The position numbers were made by a program, and so were the translations under genes. Source: Pseudoblastomonas marina (GTDB lineage: Bacteria > Pseudomonadota > Alphaproteobacteria > Sphingomonadales > Sphingomonadaceae). Taken from it: a stretch of 64,000 bases of DNA. Shown piece by piece: positions 51,057 to 62,425 of the stretch. Location: NCBI RefSeq assembly GCF_014641655.1, contig NZ_BMID01000001.1, positions 930,001-994,000 on the forward strand. The letters are read 5' to 3'. Position 1 is the first letter of the stretch. The number at the start of each line of letters is the position of its first letter. The notes under the pieces are model-generated. The model worked only from the letters and a program-made list of their open reading frames with translations. It did no database searches and had not been told where the DNA came from.

Positions 51057-52211
51057 ATGTCCAGAAGCAATACCGTCGTCGTCAAGATCGGCTCGACTCT
51101 CGTCGCGAACTCCGATCGCCTCACACCGCGCTTCGGCTTCATGCAGCGCCTGCTCGACGATATCGCGCGTCTGCGCGATCGCGGGACGAACGTGATCCTG
51201 TGCAGCTCGGGCGCGGTCGCGCTCGGGCTCAAGACCGTGGGGGAGACCCCCGAGAGCGCCGGGATCAGCGACAAGCAGGCCGCCGCCGCCTGCGGGATGC
51301 CGCTGCTCACCAACGCCTACAAGCAGATCGGCCACGAATACGGCATCGAGATCGCGCAGGTCCTGCTGACGCTGGGCGATTTCGAGGACCATCGCCGCTT
51401 CCTCAACACCCGCAACACCGTGTTCCGCCTGATGGAAGCGGGCGTGATGCCGATCGTCAACGAGAACGATTCGATCACCACCGAGGAGATCCGCGTCGGC
51501 GACAACGACCGGCTCGCGGCCAAGGTCGCGCAGATGGTCGATGCGCGCGATTTCATCATCCTCACCGAGGTCGACGGCCTCTACGATCGCCACCCCGACG
51601 AGGAGGGTGCCAAGTTCATCGAGGAAGTGACCGACGTCGCCCCGTTCATGGAAGCGACCAAGGGCAAGAGCACGCTGGGCACCGGCGGGATGACGACCAA
51701 GCTGATGGCCGCGAATATCGCGCAGGAAGCCGGCGTCACCACCTATATCGCGCATGGCGAGGTCGACCACCCGCTGACCTCGATCCTCGACGGCGAGCGG
51801 CGTTGCACGCGCTTCGTCGCGCATGAGGACGCCGCCTCCGGGTGGGAAAGCTGGATCGCCAACCGGCTCCAGATGGCGGGCAGCCTGCGCGTTTCGAACG
51901 AGGTCGCGGAGGAACTCATCGACGGCGATCGCGCGGTGATGCGCGCCGACATCAAGGGGATCGACGGCGAATTCACGCGGGGCGACGTGCTCCACATCTA
52001 CGACGAGGACGGGATCGAGCGGGCGCGCGGCCTGTCCGATTTCACCTCGGAGGAATTGCGCGTGCTCGCGGTCAACCCGCATCTCGATGCAGAGCAGCTG
52101 CTCGGCTACAAGACCAAGGGCGAGATCGTGCGCTCGAAGAACCTCGTTTCACTGGTCAAGCGCCACCTGCGCTGGGATCTGCCCGAAGGCACCTCCGACC
52201 CCACCATCTGA
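51057..52211 (+). CDS. proB: Glutamate 5-kinase
   Basis: This 384-residue enzyme phosphorylates glutamate in the first step of proline synthesis. The kinase domain has [10 protein letters not shown] at residues 7-16, [18 protein letters not shown] and [10 protein letters not shown]; a C-terminal PUA domain (~285-375) is present. The ATG at 51057 is chosen; an in-frame GTG at 51021 would add 12 residues. The usual proB-proA operon is here split into a divergent pair, perhaps with a shared regulatory region. Confidence 0.95.
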   Translation: MSRSNTVVVKIGSTLVANSDRLTPRFGFMQRLLDDIARLRDRGTNVILCSSGAVALGLKTVGETPESAGISDKQAAAACGMPLLTNAYKQIGHEYGIEIAQVLLTLGDFEDHRRFLNTRNTVFRLMEAGVMPIVNENDSITTEEIRVGDNDRLAAKVAQMVDARDFIILTEVDGLYDRHPDEEGAKFIEEVTDVAPFMEATKGKSTLGTGGMTTKLMAANIAQEAGVTTYIAHGEVDHPLTSILDGERRCTRFVAHEDAASGWESWIANRLQMAGSLRVSNEVAEELIDGDRAVMRADIKGIDGEFTRGDVLHIYDEDGIERARGLSDFTSEELRVLAVNPHLDAEQLLGYKTKGEIVRSKNLVSLVKRHLRWDLPEGTSDPTI

Positions 52212-52287
52212 CGCGGCGTCAATTTACGCGGCACTGGCACGCTGACTTCACTTGGCGTTCAGCGCGCGGCTGGTTATACGCGCTGCC

Positions 52288-53115
52288 ATGACGATCACCC
52301 CTGTTTCGCCGCGCCGCCCGATTTCGCGGGCCCTGCGCGCCGCCATCCTCGCCACGGGCACCCTTTCGATCGCCGCTTGCGGCGGCGGTGCCGGGGGCGG
52401 TCCGTCGGACACTGCCTATGTCGCGCGCGACGTCGAAACGCTCTACATGGCGGCGAAGGAACGGCTCGATCGCGGGGCGTCGCGCGATGCCGCGGTGCTG
52501 TTCGACGAGGTCGAGCGCCAGCATCCCTATTCGCCCTGGGCCCGCCGCGCCCAGCTGATGAGCGCTTTCAGCTATTACACCGCGCGCGACTACAACAAGG
52601 CGATCCAGAGCGCGCAGCGCTTCCTCTCGATCCACCCGGGCAACAAGGATGCGCCCTACGCCTATTACCTGATCGCGCTCAGCTATTACGAGCAGATCAG
52701 CGATGTGACGCGCGACCAGAAGGTGACCGAACAGGCACTGACCGCGCTGCGCGAGATCGTGCGCCGCTACCCGGCGACCGACTATGCCACCGACGCGCGG
52801 CTCAAGATCGACCTCGTCAACGATCACCTCGCGGGCAAGGAAATGGAAATCGGCCGCTATTACCAGAACAGCGGCAAGTGGCTGGCGAGCGCGCTGCGCT
52901 TCCGGCAGGTGGTCGAGAACTACCAGACCACCAGCCATGCGCCCGAGGCGCTGTTCCGGCTGGTCGAAAGCTACCTCGCGCTCGGCATCCCGGCCGAGGC
53001 GAAGAAGGCCGCCGCGGTGCTCGGCCGCAACTACCAGGGCTCGGAATGGTACGAACGCGCCTACGAGCTGATGCAGCGCCACGCCCCCGAGACGGTCGCC
53101 AGCGCCGCGAGCTGA
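52288..53115 (+). CDS. bamD: Outer-membrane assembly lipoprotein BamD
   Basis: This 275-residue lipoprotein belongs to the BAM complex, which inserts beta-barrel proteins in the outer membrane. The signal ends LSIAACGGG, with the lipid-anchored Cys about residue 31. Several TPR-like helical repeats follow (MAAKERLDRGASRDAAVLFDEVERQHPYSPWARRAQ and later NKAIQSAQRFLSIHPGN). I use the ATG at 52288; the ATG at 52252 would lengthen the n-region. It is followed closely by the convergent GGDEF gene. Confidence 0.93.
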   Translation: MTITPVSPRRPISRALRAAILATGTLSIAACGGGAGGGPSDTAYVARDVETLYMAAKERLDRGASRDAAVLFDEVERQHPYSPWARRAQLMSAFSYYTARDYNKAIQSAQRFLSIHPGNKDAPYAYYLIALSYYEQISDVTRDQKVTEQALTALREIVRRYPATDYATDARLKIDLVNDHLAGKEMEIGRYYQNSGKWLASALRFRQVVENYQTTSHAPEALFRLVESYLALGIPAEAKKAAAVLGRNYQGSEWYERAYELMQRHAPETVASAAS

Positions 53116-53150
53116 ATTCCTGAATTACTGCGAAATAGGTTAGCCGGGAA

Positions 53151-54305
53151 TCAGGCTGCGCGGTGATCGCGGGCCTGGCCTTCGTCGGCAACGGCCGCGT
53201 CGGTCGGCGCGTCGCTCGATCCGGCGACGGCGCAGTCGCGGCCCTCGGCCTTGGCTTCGTAGAGCGCCTGGTCGGCCAGCGAATAGAGCAGCTTCCAGTC
53301 GTCGTCCGACTTGAGCGGACCGCTCGCCATGCCGATGCTCGCGGTGACGCGGGTGCCGTGCGGCATATCCGCCTGGCGGAGCGTGGTGAGCAGGTGCAGC
53401 CCGGCCACCGCCGAGAGGTCGTCGATCCGTCCGACCAGCGCGAATTCCTCGCCGCCGACCCGCGCGACCGCGACGCCCGGCAGCGCGAATTTCTCGATGA
53501 TCCGCGACACCGCGCACAGCACCCGGTCGCCCATTTCGTGACCGTAGCTGTCGTTGATCGCCTTGAACCGATCGAGATCGAGCAGGATGAGCCGGAGGTG
53601 ATCGGCCGTCCGCCCGAGTTCGTAGGCGTCGTCGAGGAAGGCGCGGCGGTTGGGCAGACCGGTGAGCGAATCGCAGCGCGACAATTGGTGCAGCGCCTGG
53701 CGCTTCTCGAGCAGTTCGACGAGGAAGCGACGATTGTTGCTCGCCATGATGAAGAGGAAGACGGCCGCCACGACCATCGCAGCGCCGCAGGCCTTTTCAA
53801 CCAGGTTTCCTTGCACCAGCACGACCGTGGCGATCGGCAATATCCCGACGATCAGGCAGGCGCCGGCCAGGCGGCGGACCTTGGCGAAGGCATAGCCGGT
53901 CACGATCACGCCCAAGGCCATGAAAAACGGGAATCCGAAGCGTGTGGCTTCGTCCGCGCCTTGCCACGAGAGGATCGACCACACCGATCCGAGCGCAATG
54001 ATGCCCCCCGTTCGCGCCGTCGCCATGGTCAGCGAGCGGGTGGCTTCGCGCTCGGTGGTCGGCAAGCGCGGACGGAACACCACGCCGAGCAGGCACAGCA
54101 CGAAGATCGCGGTCGGGAGACCGAAGCGCAACAGGACAGGGAGCGACTCGCCCATCAGCATCGCGCAGGGAACGCCGAAGGTGAAGCCGGCCAGAAGCAG
54201 CGGCTCCTGCGCGCGCACGTGCTGCGCCGCGACGATCGCATAGTCGGCGCGCACTTCCTTGGGCACGGTGGGTTCGACGACCCAGCTGGACTTGATCGGT
54301 TCCAT
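53151..54305 (-). CDS. Membrane GGDEF diguanylate cyclase
   Basis: This 384-residue protein has about six membrane helices in residues ~35-190 and a C-terminal GGDEF domain (~205-360) with DSLTGLPNRRAFLDD, LLDLDRFKAINDSYGHEMGD and an intact GGEEF. The I-site position reads LPGV instead of RxxD. The N-terminal sensor is not one I recognise. I start at the ATG at 54305, just before the first helix. It is divergent from recN, with a 147-bp shared promoter region. Confidence 0.9.
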   Translation of the reverse strand: MEPIKSSWVVEPTVPKEVRADYAIVAAQHVRAQEPLLLAGFTFGVPCAMLMGESLPVLLRFGLPTAIFVLCLLGVVFRPRLPTTEREATRSLTMATARTGGIIALGSVWSILSWQGADEATRFGFPFFMALGVIVTGYAFAKVRRLAGACLIVGILPIATVVLVQGNLVEKACGAAMVVAAVFLFIMASNNRRFLVELLEKRQALHQLSRCDSLTGLPNRRAFLDDAYELGRTADHLRLILLDLDRFKAINDSYGHEMGDRVLCAVSRIIEKFALPGVAVARVGGEEFALVGRIDDLSAVAGLHLLTTLRQADMPHGTRVTASIGMASGPLKSDDDWKLLYSLADQALYEAKAEGRDCAVAGSSDAPTDAAVADEGQARDHRAA

Positions 54306-54452
54306 TACGGCGGGTGCTAGGAGAAAACCTCTAATATTGACTAAAGCCTGTCCCCTTTTCTGGGGACAATTCCGCGCGGGCGAGAAAGCTGTTCGTGCGC
54401 GGGCCGACAACGCTACCAAGCCGAGGGGGAACGCGTTAGGAACGATCCCGCG

Positions 54453-56117
54453 ATGCTCACCCGCCTTTCCATCCGCAATATCGTGCTGATCGAGGCGCTC
54501 GACCTCGACTTTTCGCGCGGGCTCGGCGTGCTCACCGGCGAGACCGGCGCGGGCAAGTCGATCCTGCTCGACGCGCTCGGCCTCGTGCTCGGCAACCGTG
54601 CCGATAGCGGGCTGGTGCGCAGCGGTGAGGCGAAAGCGAGCGTGACCGGATCGTTCGAGTTCGACGCGCTGCCAGCACCGGTGGCCGAGGCGCTCGACGA
54701 TGCCGATCTCGAATTGGAGCCGGGCGAACCGCTGATCATCCGGCGGCAATTGAAGGCGGACGGCGGCTCGAAGGCCTTCGTCAACGACCAGCCGGTCGGC
54801 GTCGCGCTGCTGCGCCAGATCGCGGGCGCACTGGTCGAGATCCACGGCCAGCACGACGATCGCGGGCTCGTCAATCCGCGTGGCCACCGGGCGCTGCTCA
54901 ATCGGTTTGCGGGGAGCGATGTGGCGGCAGTGTCCACGGCGTGGGCGGAATGGCGCGCGGCGGAAGAGAAACTCGCCGCGGCCAAGGCCGAGATCGCGCA
55001 GGCGAGCGCCGATCGAGATCTGCTGCTGTCGTGGCTCGAGGAACTGACCAACCTAGCCCCGGAGGAAGGCGAGGAGGCCGAGCTCGCCGCGATACGCGCC
55101 AACATGCAGAAGGGCGAGCGGCTGTCGGGCGATCTCGAGGAACTGCGGCAGCTGTGGGAAGGCTCGGACGGCGCGCTGGCGACCTTGCGCGGCGCGGCGC
55201 GGCGGCTCGACCGGATCGCGGGGGAACACGACCAGTTGCAGGCCGCGCTCGACGCGCTCGACCGCGCGGTGATCGAGGCGGGCGAGGCCGAGGAAGCGCT
55301 GGCGCGCGCCGCCGAGGCGCTGGTCCACGACCCCGCCGAACTCGACCGCGCCGAAACCCGCCTGTTCGAACTGCGCGCGCTCGCCCGAAAGCACGATTGC
55401 GAGGCCGACGAATTGCCCGCCAAGATGGCCGAGCTACGCGGCAAGCTCGACGCGATCGAGGGCGGCGAGGCCGAGATCGGCGCGCTGGAGAAGGCGGCAC
55501 GAGACGCGGGCGATGCCTACCGCGCCAAGGCACAGGCGCTGCACGAGGCGCGCAGCAAGGCGGCGGCGAAGCTCGACACTGCGGTGGCGGGCGAACTCGC
55601 GCCGTTGAAGCTCGATGCCGCACGGTTCCACACGAAGGTCGAGGCGCTGCCCGATGAACGCTGGGGCGCGCACGGCATGGACGCGGTCGAATTCCTGATT
55701 GCGACCAATCCGGGCGCCGATTTCGCCCCGCTCAACAAGATCGCGAGCGGAGGCGAATTGTCGCGCTTCATCCTCGCGCTGAAGGTGGCCTTGGCGGAAG
55801 AGGGCGGCGCGGCGACGGTGATCTTCGACGAAATCGACCGCGGCGTCGGCGGCGCGGTCGCCAGCGCGATCGGCGAGCGATTGGCGCGGCTGGCGAGCGA
55901 CGGGCAACTCCTTGCCGTCACGCACTCGCCGCAAGTCGCCGCGCGCGGTACGACGCACTACCTGATCGCCAAGTCCTCCACCGGCACCGTCACGAAGACC
56001 AGCGTCGCGCGGCTCGACGAGAGCGGACGGCAGGAAGAGATCGCGCGCATGCTCAGCGGGGCCGAGGTGACGCCCGAGGCGCGCGCGCAGGCGGATCGCT
56101 TGCTGGAGGGTGTTTAG
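54453..56117 (+). CDS. recN: DNA repair protein RecN
   Basis: This 554-residue SMC-like ATPase acts in double-strand-break repair. Walker A GETGAGKSILLDA is at about residues 30-42, a long coiled coil of Glu/Ala/Arg-rich sequence fills residues ~150-360, and the C-terminal ABC signature IASGGELSRFILALK and Walker B VIFDEIDRGVGG follow. In E. coli it is SOS-induced; I found no obvious LexA box by eye. Its stop overlaps the convergent DUF2165 gene by 4 nt. Confidence 0.96.
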   Translation: MLTRLSIRNIVLIEALDLDFSRGLGVLTGETGAGKSILLDALGLVLGNRADSGLVRSGEAKASVTGSFEFDALPAPVAEALDDADLELEPGEPLIIRRQLKADGGSKAFVNDQPVGVALLRQIAGALVEIHGQHDDRGLVNPRGHRALLNRFAGSDVAAVSTAWAEWRAAEEKLAAAKAEIAQASADRDLLLSWLEELTNLAPEEGEEAELAAIRANMQKGERLSGDLEELRQLWEGSDGALATLRGAARRLDRIAGEHDQLQAALDALDRAVIEAGEAEEALARAAEALVHDPAELDRAETRLFELRALARKHDCEADELPAKMAELRGKLDAIEGGEAEIGALEKAARDAGDAYRAKAQALHEARSKAAAKLDTAVAGELAPLKLDAARFHTKVEALPDERWGAHGMDAVEFLIATNPGADFAPLNKIASGGELSRFILALKVALAEEGGAATVIFDEIDRGVGGAVASAIGERLARLASDGQLLAVTHSPQVAARGTTHYLIAKSSTGTVTKTSVARLDESGRQEEIARMLSGAEVTPEARAQADRLLEGV

Positions 56118-56605
56118 GCTTCGACGTCTCGCAGGCTGACATAGATCAGCGCCATCATCGCCATCGCACCGTAGAAGAACGAGCCGTAGAACGGGCCTTC
56201 GCCGAGCGGCATCTGCCACAATTGGTAGCCCGCGACCGCGATGCCCTGGAACAGGCCCCACCAGTTGAACACCGCGCAGGCGAGCGCGATCTTGGCCCAT
56301 TTCTTACCGGCCTCGAAACTCGCGGCGTCCGCCTTGCGCAGCGTCCAGAGGTGCCAGGCACCGTAGAACCCGAGGATCCCGGCGATCGCCTCGAGCGTGA
56401 AGACCACCACGATCGCGATCACGATCAGGAAGGCCGGCGGCACCGGCAGCAAGGTGACCGGATAGGCTTCCTGGTCGACATGGCTCGTGGTGTAGACGAA
56501 GAAATCGTATGCCTGCGGCAGGTTGGCGATATTGTGCGCGACGTAAAGCAGCGCGAACAGCGCGATGGATGCTACCACCACGGCCTTGATGATCCGGTCG
56601 GTCAT
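56114..56605 (-). CDS. Small integral membrane protein, DUF2165-like
   Basis: This 163-residue protein has four membrane helices (VVVASIALFALLYVAHNIA, PPAFLIVIAIVVVFTLEAIAGILGFYGAW, IALACAVFNWWGLFQGIAVAGY, GSFFYGAMAMMALIYVSL). The spacing and the tryptophan-rich third segment resemble DUF2165, whose function is unknown. It is divergent from ligA and convergent with recN. Confidence 0.75.
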   Translation of the reverse strand: MTDRIIKAVVVASIALFALLYVAHNIANLPQAYDFFVYTTSHVDQEAYPVTLLPVPPAFLIVIAIVVVFTLEAIAGILGFYGAWHLWTLRKADAASFEAGKKWAKIALACAVFNWWGLFQGIAVAGYQLWQMPLGEGPFYGSFFYGAMAMMALIYVSLRDVEA

Positions 56606-56655
56606 GTTTCCCCCCTTGGTCTCGTTTGCGGCACTTTCCCCGGTGCCGTGGCTGA

Positions 56656-58758
<2,103 letters not shown>

Positions 58759-58774
58759 GGGGGGAGAAAAACGG

Positions 58775-59314
58775 ATGGAAGTGAAAGCGGCGCAGGCCGA
58801 ATTGCGGCAGGCCTATACCGATGGCGGACCCGGCGTGGTGGTGTCCGGGCTGATCTGGCTGGCGGCTGCCTTCGTCGAGCGCCAGCAGGGGGTCGAAGCG
58901 GCGTTCCTCGCACTCTTTTTCGGCGGCATGCTGATCTTCCCGTTCGCGCTCTTCATCAACCGCGCGATCCTCAAGCGGCGCGGCGAAAGCAAGACCAATC
59001 CGTTCGGCAAGCTGGTGCTCGAAGGGACGATCGCGATGATCGGGGGCCTGGTCGCGGCGTGGCTGTTCCTGCCGTTCAAGCCCGAATGGGTCATCCCGCT
59101 CGCCGCGATCGCCGTGGGCACGCATTACTTCGCGTTCCGCACGGCCTATGGTCTCGCGATTTTCTGGTTGCTGGGCGCAGGCGTCACGGCGCTGGGCGCG
59201 CTGGCGATCTTCACCGGGTGGCTCGAAACCAATTTCGTGACCGTTGCGGTTGCGGTGACCGAGCTCGTCTTCGGGGGAATCCTTTGGCTGCGCGCGGGCA
59301 ACACCTCCGAATAG
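58775..59314 (+). CDS. Conserved hypothetical membrane protein
   Basis: This 179-residue protein has a short soluble N terminus (AQAELRQAYTDGGPG) and five or six membrane helices (VVVSGLIWLAAAFV, FLALFFGGMLIFPFALFI, GTIAMIGGLVAAWLFLP, IPLAAIAVGTHYFAF, FWLLGAGVTALGALAIFTG, TVAVAVTELVFGGILWL). I recognise no named family with confidence; it looks like a conserved DUF in Sphingomonads. The stop of ligA is 16 bp upstream, so it may share the ligA transcript. Confidence 0.75.
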   Translation: MEVKAAQAELRQAYTDGGPGVVVSGLIWLAAAFVERQQGVEAAFLALFFGGMLIFPFALFINRAILKRRGESKTNPFGKLVLEGTIAMIGGLVAAWLFLPFKPEWVIPLAAIAVGTHYFAFRTAYGLAIFWLLGAGVTALGALAIFTGWLETNFVTVAVAVTELVFGGILWLRAGNTSE

Positions 59315-59349
59315 TTCGGAACTTCGCGGCAGCGACGCGTTGAATCAGC

Positions 59350-60444
59350 GTGTCGCACGCAGTCAGATTCATCGCCGTCCTGTTCCCCGTGCTCGGGATC
59401 GCCGCGCTCGCGGTGCTCGTCCTGCCGCGCATGTCGGCACAGGCGAAGGATCCCGTGGCGGAAGAGGCCGAGGCGCTGATCGAAGTCGAACTGCCGACCC
59501 CCGAGGAAGCCGCGCTCGACCGCCGGCTGAACGAGATCGGCTCCAAATTCGCCGGGCAGGTCGGAATCGCGGTGCGCCCGGTCGAAAGCGACCGCACGAT
59601 GCATTACCGCGGGCTCGAACCGTTTCCGCAGCAAAGCGTGACCAAGACCTGGGTCGCGCTCGCCGCGTTCCGCCAGGTCGACGAGGGCAAGCTGGCGCTC
59701 GACGAGCCGCGGATCGTGCGGCGCGAGGACCTGACGCTGTTCCACCAGCCGATCCGCGCCGAGGTCCTGCGCAAGGGCTCGGTCTCTACCGATTACGCCG
59801 ACCTGCTCGACCGCGCGCTGACGCGCAGCGACAACACCGCCAACGACGTGATCCTGCGGCGCGTCGGCGGCCCCGATGCGGTGCAGGGTACGCTCGACAA
59901 GCTCGGGCTCGGCAGCATCCGCTTCGGCACCGACGAGCGGACCAAGCAGAGCGCGACCGCGGGGCTGACCTGGCAACAGGCCTATTCGCTCGAACGCAAT
60001 TTCTACGATGCGCGCGACGCGGTGCCCGACGAGGATCGCCGTGCCGCTTACGAAGGCTATCTCGCCGACCCGATCGACGGCGCACCGCCGGTGGCGGTGG
60101 TCGCGGCGCTGGCGCGGCTGGCGAAAGGCGAATTGCTGTCGGATGACAGCACCGAGCGCTTCCTCAAGATCCTGTCCGAAACGCGCAGCGGGCCGAACCG
60201 ATTGAAGGGCGGGCTGCCGCCGGGCTGGACGATCGCGCACAAGACCGGGACCGGGCAGGCGCTGGTGCACGAGCAGACCGGCTACAACGATATCGGCCTC
60301 ATCACCGCCCCCGACGGCAGGCGCTACGCCGTCGCGGTGATGATCGCGCGCACCGAACAGCGCGTGCCCGAGCGGATGGCGATGATGCACGAGGTGGTCG
60401 CCGCGGTGGTGGAGTACCACGAAGCTACTTCGTTGCCAGATTGA
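59350..60444 (+). CDS. Beta-lactamase-like serine hydrolase (class A fold)
   Basis: This 364-residue periplasmic protein has an N-terminal signal/anchor (residues ~1-32) and the three penicillin-binding motifs: S-x2-K in QQSVTKTW (about residues 96-99), S-D-N in TRSDNTAND and K-T-G in AHKTGTGQ. I do not see the ExxLN omega-loop motif that gives class A enzymes deacylation, so it may be a peptidase/esterase-like member and not an effective beta-lactamase. The GTG at 59350 is the start. Confidence 0.85.
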   Translation: MSHAVRFIAVLFPVLGIAALAVLVLPRMSAQAKDPVAEEAEALIEVELPTPEEAALDRRLNEIGSKFAGQVGIAVRPVESDRTMHYRGLEPFPQQSVTKTWVALAAFRQVDEGKLALDEPRIVRREDLTLFHQPIRAEVLRKGSVSTDYADLLDRALTRSDNTANDVILRRVGGPDAVQGTLDKLGLGSIRFGTDERTKQSATAGLTWQQAYSLERNFYDARDAVPDEDRRAAYEGYLADPIDGAPPVAVVAALARLAKGELLSDDSTERFLKILSETRSGPNRLKGGLPPGWTIAHKTGTGQALVHEQTGYNDIGLITAPDGRRYAVAVMIARTEQRVPERMAMMHEVVAAVVEYHEATSLPD

Positions 60445-60838
60445 ACCTCATGAAAACCAGTTCGAGAAGTGCAACCAGCACCGAACTGATTGCAAACAGT
60501 TGCAGACCAGCCTCGTCGTTGAAAAATGACCGGCCTTTCGGCGACATCAACCATGAGAAGAACCAGAAATGCGCCGCGAAGAGCCCGCTTGCCAAGATCG
60601 GTTTGCCCCAATGCCTTGTCACGTTGGCGAGGATGATAAGGCTCAAGAAATAGCCCGAAAATACGACAAAGAATCCCGCCGCGAGCCAGGGGATCACAAA
60701 AAGAAGATTGGCATCGGGCAAGCCGTCAGTTCCGACCACGAAGCTCAAGATGAAAGCAATTCCACCAACGAACGTGTTGCCGAGTATCCGGGTCAGGTAG
60801 GGCGAAGGCGTCAGCCTGCTGCGCAATTGTTCGATCAC
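60425..60838 (-). CDS. Hypothetical four-helix membrane protein
   Basis: This 137-residue protein begins with an amphipathic segment (VIEQLRSRLTPSPY) and has about four membrane helices (FVGGIAFILSFVVG, LLFVIPWLAAGFFVVFSGYFLSLIILA, ILASGLFAAHFWFFSWL, LFAISSVLVALLELVFM). I use the GTG at 60838, which overlaps the upstream stop (GTGA). It is co-transcribed with the DUF2459 gene and convergent with the serine hydrolase (20-bp overlap). No family recognised; it is more AT-rich than the surroundings. Confidence 0.7.
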   Translation of the reverse strand: MIEQLRSRLTPSPYLTRILGNTFVGGIAFILSFVVGTDGLPDANLLFVIPWLAAGFFVVFSGYFLSLIILANVTRHWGKPILASGLFAAHFWFFSWLMSPKGRSFFNDEAGLQLFAISSVLVALLELVFMRFNLATK

Positions 60839-61518
60839 ATCGCCGGCTCCTCGACCCATTTCATCACCCCGCCGGCGAACGGCGTCCAGTAGCCGGTCTC
60901 GACCCCCGCATCGGCGAGACGGTCGCTGGTCCACTGGTTGCAGGTGTTGCCGAGCGTGTAGTCGGCGCGCGCGTCGTAGAAACGGTCCTGCGCGCGGAAG
61001 CCGGTGAGGACGGGGCGTTCGCGGCCTGCGGGGGCGGGCGCGAGCTCGGCCTCGATCGCGGCAACCAGCGCGGCATATTGCCGCTCGCTCAGCCGGATCG
61101 GGCGCTTGTTCGGGCCGGGCCCGGGATTGGTCAGGTGATCGACGCGGACCACGCCCGGGCCTCCGGTGGTGGCGATGCGCCACACGGTCCGCGCTTCGAG
61201 ATCGCCCCAGCTGGGGTTCTCGAGGAACACCTCGCGGTCGCCCCAGCCGACGCCGATATGGGTGATCGCGCGGCCGGGATAGTCTTTATCGATGCTGGGG
61301 AAGGTCTCGCGCCAGTCCTTCTGCGGCGAGGTCACGGGCAGGACCAGTTCGGTGTGGATTCCGTTGGTGGCGAGCAGGATCTCGACGCCGCTCTCGGCCG
61401 GTTCGGCGCCGGCATTGCGCGGGATCGAGCTGCCCGCCCAGTTCCACAGCATGACGAGGCCCAGGAAGAGCGCGATCCAGGTCAGCGCCTTGCCGATGAA
61501 CTTCGCGATCCCCCTCAT
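60835..61518 (-). CDS. DUF2459 / TIGR02117 family protein
   Basis: This 227-residue protein has one N-terminal membrane helix (~10-28) and then the family motifs TNGIHTELVLP, HIGVGWGDREVFLENPSWGDL and YTLGNTCNQWTSDRLADAG. The family is often named from urease regions, but it is not demonstrated to act in urea metabolism and no urease gene is here. It lies 10 nt after prmA in the same leftward operon. Confidence 0.82.
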   Translation of the reverse strand: MRGIAKFIGKALTWIALFLGLVMLWNWAGSSIPRNAGAEPAESGVEILLATNGIHTELVLPVTSPQKDWRETFPSIDKDYPGRAITHIGVGWGDREVFLENPSWGDLEARTVWRIATTGGPGVVRVDHLTNPGPGPNKRPIRLSERQYAALVAAIEAELAPAPAGRERPVLTGFRAQDRFYDARADYTLGNTCNQWTSDRLADAGVETGYWTPFAGGVMKWVEEPAM

Positions 61519-61528
61519 CGCCCAAGCG

Positions 61529-62425
61529 TCACCCGCGCTTGCGCAGCCACAGGATCGACCAGTCGCCCTTCACCAGCCGACCCGCCAGCCGGAAGCCGTG
61601 CCAGCGATAGGCGCGGCGCACCGCGGCTTCCTGCGTTTCGAGCAGCCCCGCGAGCAGCACGTTCGCGCGCGGGGCGGTCACGCGGGCGAAATCGGGCGCG
61701 AGGTCGATCAGCGGCTGGGCGAGGATATTGGCGATCAGCAGGTCGTAGGGCGCGCGCACGAGAATCGCCGGATCATCGATCCCCGGCGCAATCACGGGGA
61801 GCACCTCGCCCGCGCTCGCGCCGAGCGGGATGTCGTTCTGCCGCGCGTTTTCCTCGATCACGCCGAGACACACCGGATCGATATCGGTCGCGGTGAAATC
61901 GGCCCGGGGCCACAGCGCGCGCGCGGCGAAGGCGAGCAGGCCGGTGCCGGTGCCGATGTCGGCGACGTCGCGTGCGACCACGCCGCTTCTCTTCATCGCG
62001 TCGAGCAGGGCGAGGCAGCCCGCGGTCGTCTCGTGATGCCCGGTGCCGAAGGCCTGCGCCGCGGGGATCACGAAATTGACCGCTTCGGGGTCCGGGTCGT
62101 GGTCGGGCGTGTGGACGTGGAAGCGGCCCGCGCGGATCGGGTCGAGCCCGCGCTGGCTTTCGGTCAGCCAGTCGGTCTCGGGCAGCTTCTCGACCGTGAA
62201 GTCGGGCGCGTCGCCGGCGAACAGCGCGGCAATCGCGGCGCGATCGGCCTTCGAGGGGTTGCGCGGCAGATAGGCGTCGAGCCGCCAGTCGTCGGGCTTG
62301 TCCTCGGCGATCTCGAACCCGGTGAGGACGATCTCGGGATCCCAGTCGAGCCGTTCTTCCTGCCGCGCGAGCGCGGCCTCGATCCAGGGCTTCCTGCCGA
62401 AGCCGGTGAGTTTCCAGCTGGCCAT
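61529..62425 (-). CDS. prmA: Ribosomal protein L11 methyltransferase
   Basis: This 298-residue enzyme trimethylates L11. It has the substrate-recognition N-terminal part (WLTESQRGLDPIRAGRFHVH), then PAAQAFGTGHHETT, the SAM motif DIGTGTGLLAFAARAL, and NILAQPLIDLAPD. The ATG at 62425 overlaps the SDR stop (TGATG). Confidence 0.94.
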   Translation of the reverse strand: MASWKLTGFGRKPWIEAALARQEERLDWDPEIVLTGFEIAEDKPDDWRLDAYLPRNPSKADRAAIAALFAGDAPDFTVEKLPETDWLTESQRGLDPIRAGRFHVHTPDHDPDPEAVNFVIPAAQAFGTGHHETTAGCLALLDAMKRSGVVARDVADIGTGTGLLAFAARALWPRADFTATDIDPVCLGVIEENARQNDIPLGASAGEVLPVIAPGIDDPAILVRAPYDLLIANILAQPLIDLAPDFARVTAPRANVLLAGLLETQEAAVRRAYRWHGFRLAGRLVKGDWSILWLRKRG

